Source: Synergistales bacterium
GTDB lineage: Bacteria > Synergistota > Synergistia > Synergistales > Aminithiophilaceae
NCBI GenBank assembly: GCA_018433595.1
Contig: JAHDQY010000022.1
Location: forward strand, 62,001-126,000
DNA: 64,000 nucleotides
Reading direction: 5' to 3'
The translations under genes and the position numbers were made by a program. Positions 49,978 through 58,921 of the stretch are shown here, in pieces (within the stretch, counting starts at the first letter, position 1; every line of letters begins with the position of its first letter). The notes under the pieces are model-generated. The model had not been told where the DNA came from. It ran no database searches and saw nothing but the letters and a program-made list of their open reading frames with translations.

Positions 49978-51840
49978 ATGCTTCGTTCCCTCATGGCAGG
50001 GGTCTCGGCGGTCCGGGGTCATCAGACCTATCTGGACGTGGTCGGCAACAATATCGCGAACGTCAATACCGTCGGCTTCAAGAAGTCCAATCTCATCTTC
50101 CAGGACCTTCTCTACCAGACGTCCCGCGGTGCTTCGGCCCCCCAGGGCCAGCTCGGAGGAATCAACCCCATGCAGGTCGGCCTGGGAAGCCGCGTCGGAG
50201 CCATCGAGACCATCCACACCCAGGGCAACCTTCAGTACACGGGCAACCGCAACGACATGGCCATCCAGGGCGACGGCTACTATGTCCTCAGCAATCAGGG
50301 CAAGACCATCTACAGCAGGGCCGGAGCCTTCAACCTCGACGGCGCGGGGAACCTCGTTCAGTCCGGAACGGGCTACATGCTCCAGGGCTACGAGCTCTCC
50401 GTCGATCCCCTGGACCCGACGCGCTACGTCCAGGGCTCGACGCTGGCGGCCATCAATATCCCCGTGGGGCAGAAGCTCGAGCCCCGGGCGACGACCATCG
50501 CCGGCTTCCGCTGCAACCTGAACAGCCAGGTTCCCCCCTACCTTCCCATGGGCGTGCTGACCAACGACATCAAGATCGGCTTCTCCCTCGACAACGGAAC
50601 GGATCTGGTCGCCTACTCCCTCGACGTGGAGGCCGGAGAAACGCCCGCAGATTTCATGACCCTCACCGACGGGACGAACAGCGTGACGCTGGTGCTGTCG
50701 GGCATCAACGCCGAATCGGGCCTGCCCGAGTTCACGGTTACCCCCGGTGGAGATTTCACTTCGGCAACCTACGATCCCCTGACGGGGCGGCTGACGCTGA
50801 GCAACGGCGGCACCGACACGAAGACGCTGGAGCTGGCCGAGTACATGCACTTCACCCATTTCTCCCACGGCGATCCCAAGATCCAGTATCTGGCCGAGTT
50901 CAATGACCTGCCCAACGGCGACCGGCAGATGGTTCTCTGGGACGGAGCGGGAAATCGGGAGACCTTGGACCTGGTCATGAACTCCGACGGGACCTTCGCC
51001 CCTGCCGATCCGGCCCCGACCATAGTTATCGGCGGAGTCACCTTCACCGTCGATTTCGCCGCCAGCGGTCTCAGCCTGACCCTGAAGGACGCCGACGTCG
51101 ATGTCGTCTCCCTCCGCCAGGCCATCTCGTCGGTTCACACGACGAAGCTCGACGTCTACGACACGCTGGGGAACGCCCACACGCTGGAGCTGAGCTGGGA
51201 GAAGCTCGACAACAATCAGTGGCGCTGGCGGGCCTGGCTCCCCGACGAGCCGGGGATCACCCTGACGAACAACACGGGCATTCTCGATTTCACCACCGAC
51301 GGGCAGCTTGTGGGCCCCGATACGGCCGACCTGGGACTCAACTTCGCCGCCATCGGCGCCACCGATGCCGTCATCACCCTCGACTTCGCCGGGACCTCCT
51401 TCGGCAACGAGCCCATCGAGGGCGTAACCCAGTTCGGCGAGGCCTTCACGACGAAGGCCTTCTACCAGGACGGATTCGGCATGGGCGTCCTCCAGGATTA
51501 CGCCGTCGGAGAGGACGGCATCGTCCAGGGCGTCTACAGCAACGGCCAGACGCGTTCCCTCTCCCGGGTGGCCCTGGCCCTCTTCGCCAATCCCCAGGGA
51601 CTGGTCAAGGTCGGCGACACCGCCTTCGAGACCAGCGCCAACTCGGGTCTTCCCCAGATCGTATCGCCCACCGAGGGCGGCGCCGGCAAGATCTCCGGCG
51701 GCAATCTGGAGATGTCCAACGTCGACCTTTCCGAGGAGTTCGTCCGTCTTATCATCGCCCAGCGCGGTTTCCAGGCCAACGCCCGCGTCATCACCACCAG
51801 CGACGACGTGCTTCAGGAATTGATCAACATGAAGCGATGA
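49978..51840 (+). CDS. flgE: Flagellar hook protein FlgE
   Basis: 620 residues. N-terminal MLRSLMAGVSAVRGHQTYLD with NNIANVNTVGFKKSNLIFQD, a middle variable region, and C-terminal EMSNVDLSEEFVRLIIAQRG with ANARVITTSDDVLQELINMK. Longer than enterobacterial FlgE (about 400). Ribosome site AAGGGGG. The 107-base gap before it holds no evident promoter. Confidence 0.95.
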   Translation: MLRSLMAGVSAVRGHQTYLDVVGNNIANVNTVGFKKSNLIFQDLLYQTSRGASAPQGQLGGINPMQVGLGSRVGAIETIHTQGNLQYTGNRNDMAIQGDGYYVLSNQGKTIYSRAGAFNLDGAGNLVQSGTGYMLQGYELSVDPLDPTRYVQGSTLAAINIPVGQKLEPRATTIAGFRCNLNSQVPPYLPMGVLTNDIKIGFSLDNGTDLVAYSLDVEAGETPADFMTLTDGTNSVTLVLSGINAESGLPEFTVTPGGDFTSATYDPLTGRLTLSNGGTDTKTLELAEYMHFTHFSHGDPKIQYLAEFNDLPNGDRQMVLWDGAGNRETLDLVMNSDGTFAPADPAPTIVIGGVTFTVDFAASGLSLTLKDADVDVVSLRQAISSVHTTKLDVYDTLGNAHTLELSWEKLDNNQWRWRAWLPDEPGITLTNNTGILDFTTDGQLVGPDTADLGLNFAAIGATDAVITLDFAGTSFGNEPIEGVTQFGEAFTTKAFYQDGFGMGVLQDYAVGEDGIVQGVYSNGQTRSLSRVALALFANPQGLVKVGDTAFETSANSGLPQIVSPTEGGAGKISGGNLEMSNVDLSEEFVRLIIAQRGFQANARVITTSDDVLQELINMKR

Positions 51841-51900
51841 GCGTTTATGGGGTAAGATAAGGACAAAGAAGTTCTCCTCCTGGAGGTGTGAGCAGAGGCG

Positions 51901-52107
51901 ATGATCGAGGTGACGCGGCTCAACGGAGAGGCTTTCGTGCTCAACTCCGACCTGATCGAGACCGTCGAGTCCCGGCCCGATACGGTCATTTTCCTCGTCA
52001 ACGGCAGGCGCTACGTGGTACGCGAATCCGTTGGAGAGGTCGTCTCTCGCGTCACCGCCTTCAGACGATCCCTGAACCGGAGGCTTCTGGAGGAAGATCT
52101 CCACTGA
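51901..52107 (+). CDS. flbD: Flagellar protein FlbD
   Basis: 68 residues, a small cytoplasmic protein found between flgE and motA in many flagellar operons (MIEVTRLNGEAFVLNSDLIE, TVIFLVNGRRYVVRESVGEV). Exact role not settled. Confidence 0.88.
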   Translation: MIEVTRLNGEAFVLNSDLIETVESRPDTVIFLVNGRRYVVRESVGEVVSRVTAFRRSLNRRLLEEDLH

Positions 52108-52147
52108 TACCCGTCGTTCTCAAGGCTGCCGAAAGGAAGGTGCCGGC

Positions 52148-52945
52148 GTGGATCTAGCAACCCTGATAGGCCTTCTTCTGGCCCTGATTCTGGTTATCGG
52201 AGGCGTCGTCGTCGGCGGCGAGCCGGGAGCTTTCGTCAATTTTCCCTCCCTTCTGATCACTGTGGGAGGGACGTTGGGCGCCACCATCATGGCCAACCCG
52301 GTGGAGCGGATCAAGGGGTTCGCCAAGGTGCTGAAGAGGGCCTTCGTCGCCGAGAGCCCCGACCTGATCGGTCTCGTCCAGACGTTGGTCAGCTTTGCCG
52401 AGAAGGCCCGTCGCGAGGGGCTGCTCGCCCTGGAGGACGATGCCGTCGAGCTGGACGACGTCTTCCTGCGCAAGTCGATTCAGCTTGTCGTCGACGGTAC
52501 CGACCCCGAGCTGGTCAAGGGCATCCTCGATACGGAGATCGGCCTTCTCGAGGATCGCCACAGTTCGAGCAAGCAGATGTTCGATACGATGGCCGAGCTG
52601 GCTCCGGCCTTCGGCATGCTGGGAACTCTCATCGGCCTCATCCAGATGCTGCGCAACCTGAGCGATCCCGACGCCCTGGGGCCGGGGATGGCGGTGGCCC
52701 TCATCACGACCTTTTACGGCTCCTTCATGGCCAATATCCTCTGCATCCCCGTGGCGCGGAAGCTTGCCGTGAGGTCCTCCGAAGAGGTGCTCTCAAGAGA
52801 GCTCATGGTCGAGGGGGTCCTGGCCATCCAGGCCGGCGAGAACCCCCGCATCGTCGAGGAGAAGCTCAAGGTCTTCCTTCCTCCCCAGCTTCGGGATGTC
52901 CTGGACGAGGAGAAGAACAGCGGCAAGCAGGCCGAGGAAGGCTAG
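52148..52945 (+). CDS. motA: Flagellar motor stator protein MotA
   Basis: 265 residues, GTG start. Four membrane helices (two near the N-terminus, two around 150-205). Conserved LITVGGTLGATIMANPVERI and PAFGMLGTLIGLIQMLRNLS with the Pro and Gly of the stator family. Forms the ion channel with MotB, next gene. Confidence 0.95.
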   Translation: MDLATLIGLLLALILVIGGVVVGGEPGAFVNFPSLLITVGGTLGATIMANPVERIKGFAKVLKRAFVAESPDLIGLVQTLVSFAEKARREGLLALEDDAVELDDVFLRKSIQLVVDGTDPELVKGILDTEIGLLEDRHSSSKQMFDTMAELAPAFGMLGTLIGLIQMLRNLSDPDALGPGMAVALITTFYGSFMANILCIPVARKLAVRSSEEVLSRELMVEGVLAIQAGENPRIVEEKLKVFLPPQLRDVLDEEKNSGKQAEEG

Positions 52946-52954
52946 GGCGGGACG

Positions 52955-53686
52955 ATGGCGGAGCGCAGGCGTCGACGCCGCCCCGATTCGGAGGGCGGAG
53001 GAGGGAACTGGCTGACGACCTATGGCGACATGGTGACGCTCCTGCTGACCTTTTTCGTCTTCCTCTTCGCCTTCTCCACCGTCGACGTCCAGAAGTTCGA
53101 GAAGCTTCTCCTCTCCTTCCAGGGGGCCTTGGGCGTGATGCCGGGGGGGAAGTCCGTCGAGGAGGAGACGACAAACCCCATGGGCGGTCAACCTGAACGC
53201 GATGCCGGGTCGTCGACGAAACAGACCCAGGACGTGCGCCACATTTCGGAACGCATCGTCGCTCTCGTCCGGAGGGAGCAGCTCGAAAGCCAGATTTCCA
53301 TAACCGTCGACCAGAGGGGGATCATCATCTCCCTTTCGGAGCAGGTCCTCTACGAGACGGGTTCCGTCAACGTCCGTCCCGAGGGGCAGCGCCTGATCCA
53401 CAAGATCGGTCTCCTCCTGGCGGAAGTGCCCAACGCCCTCTCCGTGGAGGGACATACGGACAGCATCCCTCTCCGAGGGGGTCCTTACCGCGACAACTGG
53501 GGACTCTCCGCCATGAGGGCCGCGGGGGTCGCCTCCTTTCTGATGCAGGGCGGAATCGATCCGGGCCGGCTTCAGGCCGTAGGCTTCGGTTCCACAAGAC
53601 CTCTCGTACCCAACGATACGCCGGAGCATCAGCGACTGAACCGCCGTGTGGATCTGGTCGTTCTCTCTCAGTATCCTCGCCGCTAG
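52955..53686 (+). CDS. motB: Flagellar motor stator protein MotB
   Basis: 243 residues. One helix with the ion-binding Asp in TTYGDMVTLLLTFFVFLFAF, then a plug/linker, then an OmpA-like peptidoglycan-binding domain (SVEGHTDSIPLRGGPYRDNW, GFGSTRPLVPNDTPEHQRLN). The gene order motA-motB is inside the operon. Proton or sodium specificity is not certain. Confidence 0.95.
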   Translation: MAERRRRRRPDSEGGGGNWLTTYGDMVTLLLTFFVFLFAFSTVDVQKFEKLLLSFQGALGVMPGGKSVEEETTNPMGGQPERDAGSSTKQTQDVRHISERIVALVRREQLESQISITVDQRGIIISLSEQVLYETGSVNVRPEGQRLIHKIGLLLAEVPNALSVEGHTDSIPLRGGPYRDNWGLSAMRAAGVASFLMQGGIDPGRLQAVGFGSTRPLVPNDTPEHQRLNRRVDLVVLSQYPRR

Positions 53687-53712
53687 CTGGTTTCTTTTCG
53701 GAGGGATAGTTG

Positions 53713-54156
53713 ATGATCAAAAAAATCGCCATCATAGGACTCGTCGTCATCGTCGTCCTTGCCGGAGGGATCGGAGCGGGACTTCTTCTGGGCGGCCGTC
53801 TGAACTCCGCGATAAGGCAGGGCGAACCTGTCGACGTTCCGGGGCCGACTTCGGCCGTCGGCGAGTTCACCGTCAATCTGGCTGACAAGGAGCCTCACAT
53901 CGCCCGATTTTCCCTGACCCTCGAGATGACCTCGGTGAAGGCCCTTGAGACGCTTGCCGATCCGGGCTGGCAGAGTCGCCTCCGGAACGAGGTCATCCTT
54001 ACGGTCAAGGATCGCCGCTTTACCGCTCTCCGGAGCGCCGAAGGCCTTCTGGAGCTCTCCCAGGATCTGAGGACCCGCCTGAACATGCTTCTTCCTCCGG
54101 TGAAGGGGACGCCGCCGGTGAAGCGGATTCTCTTTACGGAATTCGTGCTCCAGTAG
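53713..54156 (+). CDS. fliL: Flagellar basal body-associated protein FliL
   Basis: 147 residues from ATG 53713 (a TTG at 53710 abuts it). One membrane helix at the start (IAIIGLVVIVVLAGGIGAGL), then a stomatin-like periplasmic domain (EFTVNLADKEPHIARFSLTL; ... VKRILFTEFVLQ). Supports the stator. Confidence 0.9.
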   Translation: MIKKIAIIGLVVIVVLAGGIGAGLLLGGRLNSAIRQGEPVDVPGPTSAVGEFTVNLADKEPHIARFSLTLEMTSVKALETLADPGWQSRLRNEVILTVKDRRFTALRSAEGLLELSQDLRTRLNMLLPPVKGTPPVKRILFTEFVLQ

Positions 54157-54175
54157 TCTTGCGAGGAGGCTCGCC

Positions 54176-55183
54176 ATGGTCCCTGAAGTTCTCTCCCAGG
54201 CCGAGATCGACAGCCTTTTGAGTGCGCTCTCCAGCGGTGAGGTCGACGCCGAGTCGATCACCAAGGCCCATGCCGAGCGGAAGATCAAGGCCTACGATTT
54301 CAGGCGGCCCGACAAGTTCAGCAAGGATCAGCTGCGGGCCATCCAGATGATCCATGACGCCTTTGCCCGCCAGATGACGACGGCTCTTTCGACGATGGTC
54401 CGCTCCATGGTCTCCGTCGAGGTCGTCTCGGTGGATCAGATGGCCTACGACGAGTTCGTCCGCTCGCTGGTGCAGCCGACGGTCATCGCCGTCCTGGAGA
54501 TGTATCCCCTGAACGGGAACGCCGTTCTGGAGGTGAATTCGCCGGTCATCTTCGCCATCATCGACAGGATGCTCGGCGGCAAGGGGGAGACTCTCTCCAA
54601 GCCTCGGGATCTCACCGATATCGAGCAGACCGTGGTGGAGCGGGTTCTCATGAGAATCCTGGAGCTGATGGAGGAGAGCTGGAGCACCGTCGTCGACGTC
54701 CGCTTCCGTTTTGAGAGCATGGAGAGCAATCCCTTTTTCGTACAGATCTGCCCGTCGACGGACATGGTCCTTCTTGTGACGCTCAAACTCAACATCGCTG
54801 GCGTCGAGGGGATCATGAACCTTTGCATTCCCTATTTCGTGATGGAACCGATGATCGACAAGCTCAGTTCCCAGCATTGGTTCGCTTCCACGGGCCGTAA
54901 AGACGGATCCGAGGGCCGCCCGATCCTGGAACGCAAGATCCGCAGCGTGAAGGTCCCTGTAGCCCTGGAATTGGGCTCGGTCACCCTCAAGGTGGAAGAC
55001 GTGCTTCAGCTTCAGCCGGGCCAGGTGATCCGCCTCGATCAGGAGGTTGCCGATCCGGTACGGGTCATTGTCGGCCGAGAGGTGAAGTATCTGGCCCGAC
55101 CGGGAATTTCCAGGGGAAACTTTGCGGCCGAGATTATCGAGGCGGTGTCGAGGGACCCTGAAGAGGAGGATTCCCAGTCATGA
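54176..55183 (+). CDS. fliM: Flagellar motor switch protein FliM
   Basis: 335 residues. N-terminal CheY-binding peptide EVLSQAEIDSLLSALSSGEV, CheC-like middle (FARQMTTALSTMVRSMVSVE, INSPVIFAIIDRMLGGKGE-like NSPVIFAIIDRMLGGKGE), C-terminal SpoA domain (LGSVTLKVEDVLQLQPGQVI). Overlaps the FliY start by four bases (ATGA). Confidence 0.96.
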   Translation: MVPEVLSQAEIDSLLSALSSGEVDAESITKAHAERKIKAYDFRRPDKFSKDQLRAIQMIHDAFARQMTTALSTMVRSMVSVEVVSVDQMAYDEFVRSLVQPTVIAVLEMYPLNGNAVLEVNSPVIFAIIDRMLGGKGETLSKPRDLTDIEQTVVERVLMRILELMEESWSTVVDVRFRFESMESNPFFVQICPSTDMVLLVTLKLNIAGVEGIMNLCIPYFVMEPMIDKLSSQHWFASTGRKDGSEGRPILERKIRSVKVPVALELGSVTLKVEDVLQLQPGQVIRLDQEVADPVRVIVGREVKYLARPGISRGNFAAEIIEAVSRDPEEEDSQS

Positions 55184-56274
55184 TGGACGATCTGTTGAGT
55201 CAAGACGAAATCAACGCCCTGCTTCAGGGCGCGGCGTCGAGAGGTGCTCCTGAGGAGCCCCAAGGCGCTTCCGGTCCCCTGAAGGAGATCGGTTCCCTCT
55301 TTTCGGCGGCCGCGGGCAACGTCATGGGGATGCTGGCGGGGCGTGATGTCTCCTGTTCTTCTCAGGACCTCCTTCTTGCCGCCCCACAGGGGGAGATTTC
55401 CGGCCGCTTCGAGGCGCAGAAGGCGCTGGTCTTCCGTTTCCGCTGCGACGGTTTCGACGGGGCCCCGATGGCGATCCTTCTTTCGGAGCGTACCGGCCTG
55501 ATCCTGGCCGATCTGATGATGGGCGGCGACGGGAAGGAGCTGCCGGCCGAGACCAACGATCTTTATCTCAGCGCTTCCCAGGAGGGGTTGAGTCAGATCG
55601 TCGGTGCCGCCCTGACACAGCTCAGCGGCCTTTTGGGAGGGAAGCGTCTTGTCCCTGCCGACGCCCGGGCCAAACTGGAGGAAGAGGGGTGGCTCCCCTT
55701 CCCGGACGAGGAGCCGGAGTCGAAAGTGCTCTGTCTCACGGTGGACATGGAAATCGACCAGGTCGGTACGGTGTCGATGAGCTTCGTCATGAGAGAAAGG
55801 GAGGCAGGCCTTCTTTCCGAGGAGATGACGGCCAGGATGGCTCCTCCGGAACAGCAGGCTTCGCCGGCATCCCCCAGGAAAGAACCGGCTCCGACGGCTC
55901 CCATGGTCCAGCGTCCTCAGCCGGCACCGTCTCGTCCCGCATCTCAGCCCGTTGACGTGCGGCCTGCCGAGTTCGCTCCCCTTACTCAGGCGGAGGAGAT
56001 TGTAGCTCCGGGCAACCTGGAGCTTATTCTTGACATTCCCGTCTCTGTTACGGTTGAATTGGGCCGTACCTCCCGCACGATCGGAGAGGTACTCGGTCTC
56101 GGGCCGGGCTCCGTGCTAGAATTGGAAAAGATGGCCGGTGAGCCGGTCGACGTTCTCGTCAACGGCAAGCTGGTGGCTCACGGAGAGGTTGTCGTCATCG
56201 ACGAGAGCTTCGGAGTCCGCGTCAGCGAGATCGTCAGCAAGGCTGAGCGCATCCGCTCCATCGGCCGGTGGTGA
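55180..56274 (+). CDS. fliY: Flagellar motor switch protein FliY (FliN-type)
   Basis: 364 residues, long form with an N-terminal CheC-like phosphatase part and a C-terminal SpoA/FliN part (LELILDIPVSVTVELGRTSR, LGPGSVLELEKMAGEPVDVL). Starts DDLLSQDEINALLQGAASRG, a second CheY-binding-like peptide. In the CheC-like part the motif reads SASQEGLSQIVGAALTQLSG: E is kept but the expected Asn three residues later is Ser, so phosphatase activity may be weak. Confidence 0.9.
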   Translation: MMDDLLSQDEINALLQGAASRGAPEEPQGASGPLKEIGSLFSAAAGNVMGMLAGRDVSCSSQDLLLAAPQGEISGRFEAQKALVFRFRCDGFDGAPMAILLSERTGLILADLMMGGDGKELPAETNDLYLSASQEGLSQIVGAALTQLSGLLGGKRLVPADARAKLEEEGWLPFPDEEPESKVLCLTVDMEIDQVGTVSMSFVMREREAGLLSEEMTARMAPPEQQASPASPRKEPAPTAPMVQRPQPAPSRPASQPVDVRPAEFAPLTQAEEIVAPGNLELILDIPVSVTVELGRTSRTIGEVLGLGPGSVLELEKMAGEPVDVLVNGKLVAHGEVVVIDESFGVRVSEIVSKAERIRSIGRW

Positions 56275-56314
56275 TCGATGAGACCGGCGAAGGCCTAAGG
56301 AGGTTGAATGCGGG

Positions 56315-56677
56315 ATGGGAGCCAAGGTACTAATTGTCGACGATGCAGCCTTCATGCGCATGATGCTCAAGGACATTCTCCTCAAGAACGGCTTTGAAGT
56401 GATCGGCGAGGCCGAGAACGGCAGGACGGGCGTTCAGCTCTTTCAGGAACTCAATCCCGACCTGGTGACCATGGACATCACGATGCCCGAAATGGACGGC
56501 ATCTCCGCCGTCAAGGAGATCAAGAAGCTTGACGGGAAAGCCAGGATCGTCATGGTCAGCGCCATGGGGCAGCAGTCGATGGTTATCGAGGCGATTCAGG
56601 CCGGAGCGGCCGATTTCATCGTTAAGCCTTTTCAGCCCGACCGTGTTCTGGAGTCGTTGCGAAAGGCGCTGGGCTGA
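56315..56677 (+). CDS. cheY: Chemotaxis response regulator CheY
   Basis: 120 residues. D9 and D10 bind the metal, D54 in VTMDITMPEM is the phosphorylation site, S82 and K104 complete the receiver site. Phospho-CheY binds FliM. Single-domain; its position between fliY and fliO is that of B. subtilis. No cheA is in the window. Confidence 0.94.
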   Translation: MGAKVLIVDDAAFMRMMLKDILLKNGFEVIGEAENGRTGVQLFQELNPDLVTMDITMPEMDGISAVKEIKKLDGKARIVMVSAMGQQSMVIEAIQAGAADFIVKPFQPDRVLESLRKALG

Positions 56678-56703
56678 TCGGCCCGGGCCGGGAGACTCTT
56701 AAG

Positions 56704-57099
56704 GTGCGGAGAAAGGTCGGGCGAGGTGATGCCACGGCATCCCTCGCCCTTGTCGTTTCCCTCGGCGGTCTTGTCCTGATTCCGTCGCCCGCGCTGGGGG
56801 CGACGGAAGTTCCCGGTGTGGGGGGGTATCTTGTCCGCCTCCTCCTCGGAGCCGTCCTGTTAGGGGGGCTCCTGCTGTCGTTGTCCCGGATTTCTCGGGC
56901 GGCCTGGTTCCGCCGGCGTTTCCCCATCTCCGGCCGCTGCCGTCTCTTGGGGACGTTGCCGCTGGGTCGGGACTGCCTGTACGTCATCCTCTGCGGACCC
57001 GAGGTGATTGCCGTCGTCTCCGGTCGAGGGGGAATCGTCGTCGTCGGCCGTTGGGAGCGGTCCCGGTGGGAGGAGGTCCTTGACTCTGATGAGGCGTAG
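56704..57099 (+). CDS. fliO: Flagellar biosynthesis protein FliO (FliZ-like)
   Basis: 131 residues, GTG start. A signal-like hydrophobic N-terminus (TASLALVVSLGGLVLIPSPA) and one helix around GYLVRLLLGAVLLGGLLLSL, then a short cytoplasmic SH3-like part (LLGTLPLGRDCLYVILCGPE). Chaperones FliP assembly. Assigned by position and layout. Confidence 0.85.
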   Translation: MRRKVGRGDATASLALVVSLGGLVLIPSPALGATEVPGVGGYLVRLLLGAVLLGGLLLSLSRISRAAWFRRRFPISGRCRLLGTLPLGRDCLYVILCGPEVIAVVSGRGGIVVVGRWERSRWEEVLDSDEA

Positions 57100-57859
57100 C
57101 GTTCTTTGCATTTTTCTGCTGGCCCTCGTGTCGCTTTTCGCCGAAGGCCTTCCCGCCCTGGCGCAGCCGGAACCGCCGCAGCTGCCCTTCCCCGCCGTCA
57201 GCTTCGGCCTCAGGGCGGCCGATTCTCCCGAGGACGTGGCGCTGACGCTTCAGGTCGTCGCTTTAATGACGGTCCTCAGCATCGCTCCCGCCATCATCCT
57301 CATGCTGACAAGCTTCACCCGCATTCTCGTCGTTCTCGGCTTTGTCCGCAATGCCCTGGGGCTTCAGCAGATGCCTCCCAACCAGGTCCTGGTCACTCTC
57401 GCCCTCTTCCTGACCCTTTTTACCATGGGTCCGGTCTGGCAGAGGGTTTACGGCGAGGGGCTCGGTCCCTACCTGCGGGGTGAGACCTCGGCGGCTCAGG
57501 CCTGGGAGCGGACGGCGACGCCGATGAGGGATTTCATGCTCAGCCAGACGAGAGAGGGCGAGCTTTCGCTCATGATCACCATGGCCGAACTCCCTCAGCC
57601 TCGAAACGCCGACGAGGTCCCTCTGCGGATTCTTGTGCCGGCCTTCATGCTGAGCGAGCTCAAGACGGCCTTTCAGATGGGCGTCGTCATTTTCGTGCCG
57701 TTCATCGTCGTCGATATGATCATCGCCAGCGTGCTCATGAGCATGGGCATGATCATGCTCCCTCCGATGATGATCTCTCTCCCTTTCAAGGTGCTTCTTT
57801 TCGTCATGGCCGACGGCTGGAATCTCGTCGTCGTCAGCCTGCTCAACAGCTTCCGTTAG
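57089..57859 (+). CDS. fliP: Flagellar export gate protein FliP
   Basis: 256 residues from ATG 57089; a TTG at 57080 and a CTG at 57086 are nearby alternatives. Signal peptide (SVLCIFLLALVSLFAEGLPA), then FliP motifs: LSIAPAIILMLTSFTRILVV, LGLQQMPPNQVLVTLALFLT, and VPAFMLSELKTAFQMGVVIF. Overlaps fliO by 11 bases. Confidence 0.94.
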   Translation: MRRSVLCIFLLALVSLFAEGLPALAQPEPPQLPFPAVSFGLRAADSPEDVALTLQVVALMTVLSIAPAIILMLTSFTRILVVLGFVRNALGLQQMPPNQVLVTLALFLTLFTMGPVWQRVYGEGLGPYLRGETSAAQAWERTATPMRDFMLSQTREGELSLMITMAELPQPRNADEVPLRILVPAFMLSELKTAFQMGVVIFVPFIVVDMIIASVLMSMGMIMLPPMMISLPFKVLLFVMADGWNLVVVSLLNSFR

Positions 57860-57872
57860 GGGGGACAGGAGG

Positions 57873-58142
57873 ATGGGCACGCTCAGCATCGTCGATACCT
57901 TTCAGCAGGCCGTCTGGACGACTCTCTTGGCGGCGCTTCCCATCCTGCTGGTGGCGATGCTCCTGGGGCTGGTTATCGGCATTCTTCAGACGGCGACATC
58001 CATTCAGGAGCAGACGCTTGTTTTTGTCCCCAAGATCATGGCTGTCCTCCTGGCGCTTGTCCTTTTCGGCCCCTGGATTTTCGGCAAGGTGGGCAAGATG
58101 ACCGTCGACATTCTGGGACAGCTTCACCGCTTCATCCAATGA
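57873..58142 (+). CDS. fliQ: Flagellar export gate protein FliQ
   Basis: 89 residues, two membrane helices (TTLLAALPILLVAMLLGLVI; PKIMAVLLALVLFGPWIFGK) and the ATSIQEQTLVFVPKI motif. Overlaps fliR by four bases (ATGA). Confidence 0.94.
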   Translation: MGTLSIVDTFQQAVWTTLLAALPILLVAMLLGLVIGILQTATSIQEQTLVFVPKIMAVLLALVLFGPWIFGKVGKMTVDILGQLHRFIQ

Positions 58143-58921
58143 GCCTCGACGGAGACCTTACGCTTCTCATCGTTCCCTTCCTTCTGGCGACGATCCGCTT
58201 CCTAGGGCTTCTCCTTTCGGCTCCGGCTTTTGTGGCGCCTTCCTTTCCTCTGCCAGTTCGTTTCTGGATCGCGACGATCCTGGCGCTGGCCGCCTGGCCC
58301 TTTTTGGCGGCCCCCCTTCCGGAGCGGGTCCTTGCCGGCTGGGGAGGGGTCGCTCTGGCCGGGGCCGGAGAGCTTCTCGTGGGGATCACCCTCGGTCTGC
58401 TTTCGGCCCTGCCCCTCTACGCCCTCCAGGTCGCGGGCCGCGTCATCGGCACTCAGATGGGCTTTGGAATGGTCAACGTCCTTGACCCCTTCTCCCAGGT
58501 GCAGGCCTCTCTCATCGGTCAGATCAAATTTCTCCTGGGGCTCTGGTATTTTTTCTACTGGGACGGCCATCTCCTGCTGATGCGGGGCCTCGTCGAGAGT
58601 TTCCGGCTGCTCCCCCTGGGAGGGGCGGGGCTCGCCCTCGGCGCCGACATGGAGATCGGCCGATGGCTTCAGAATCTCTTCATCCTCTCCTTCCGCATCG
58701 TTCTCCCCTATTTCGGGACCCTTCTCCTGGCCGACCTCGGCCTGGGCTTCGTGGCCCGCACCGTTCCTCAGATGAACATCTTTGTCCTCGGGCTGCCGCT
58801 GAAGATCCTCCTCGGCTTTTTCCTCCTTGTCGTCGTACTGCCTCTCACCGTCGACGTCCTTCACGGGCAGATCGAAGGCGTTCTCGAAACGGCCTTGCAA
58901 GGGGCGGCGCTCTGGCGATGA
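58139..58921 (+). CDS. fliR: Flagellar export gate protein FliR
   Basis: 260 residues, about six membrane helices. Conserved VGITLGLLSALPLYALQVAG, IGTQMGFGMVNVLDPFSQVQ, and LFILSFRIVLPYFGTLLLAD. Overlaps flhB by four bases. Confidence 0.93.
   Translation: MSLDGDLTLLIVPFLLATIRFLGLLLSAPAFVAPSFPLPVRFWIATILALAAWPFLAAPLPERVLAGWGGVALAGAGELLVGITLGLLSALPLYALQVAGRVIGTQMGFGMVNVLDPFSQVQASLIGQIKFLLGLWYFFYWDGHLLLMRGLVESFRLLPLGGAGLALGADMEIGRWLQNLFILSFRIVLPYFGTLLLADLGLGFVARTVPQMNIFVLGLPLKILLGFFLLVVVLPLTVDVLHGQIEGVLETALQGAALWR

Noticed and set aside
49960-52104. 714-residue minus-strand ORF opposite flgE
   Set aside because: Antisense shadow of the hook gene with biased composition.
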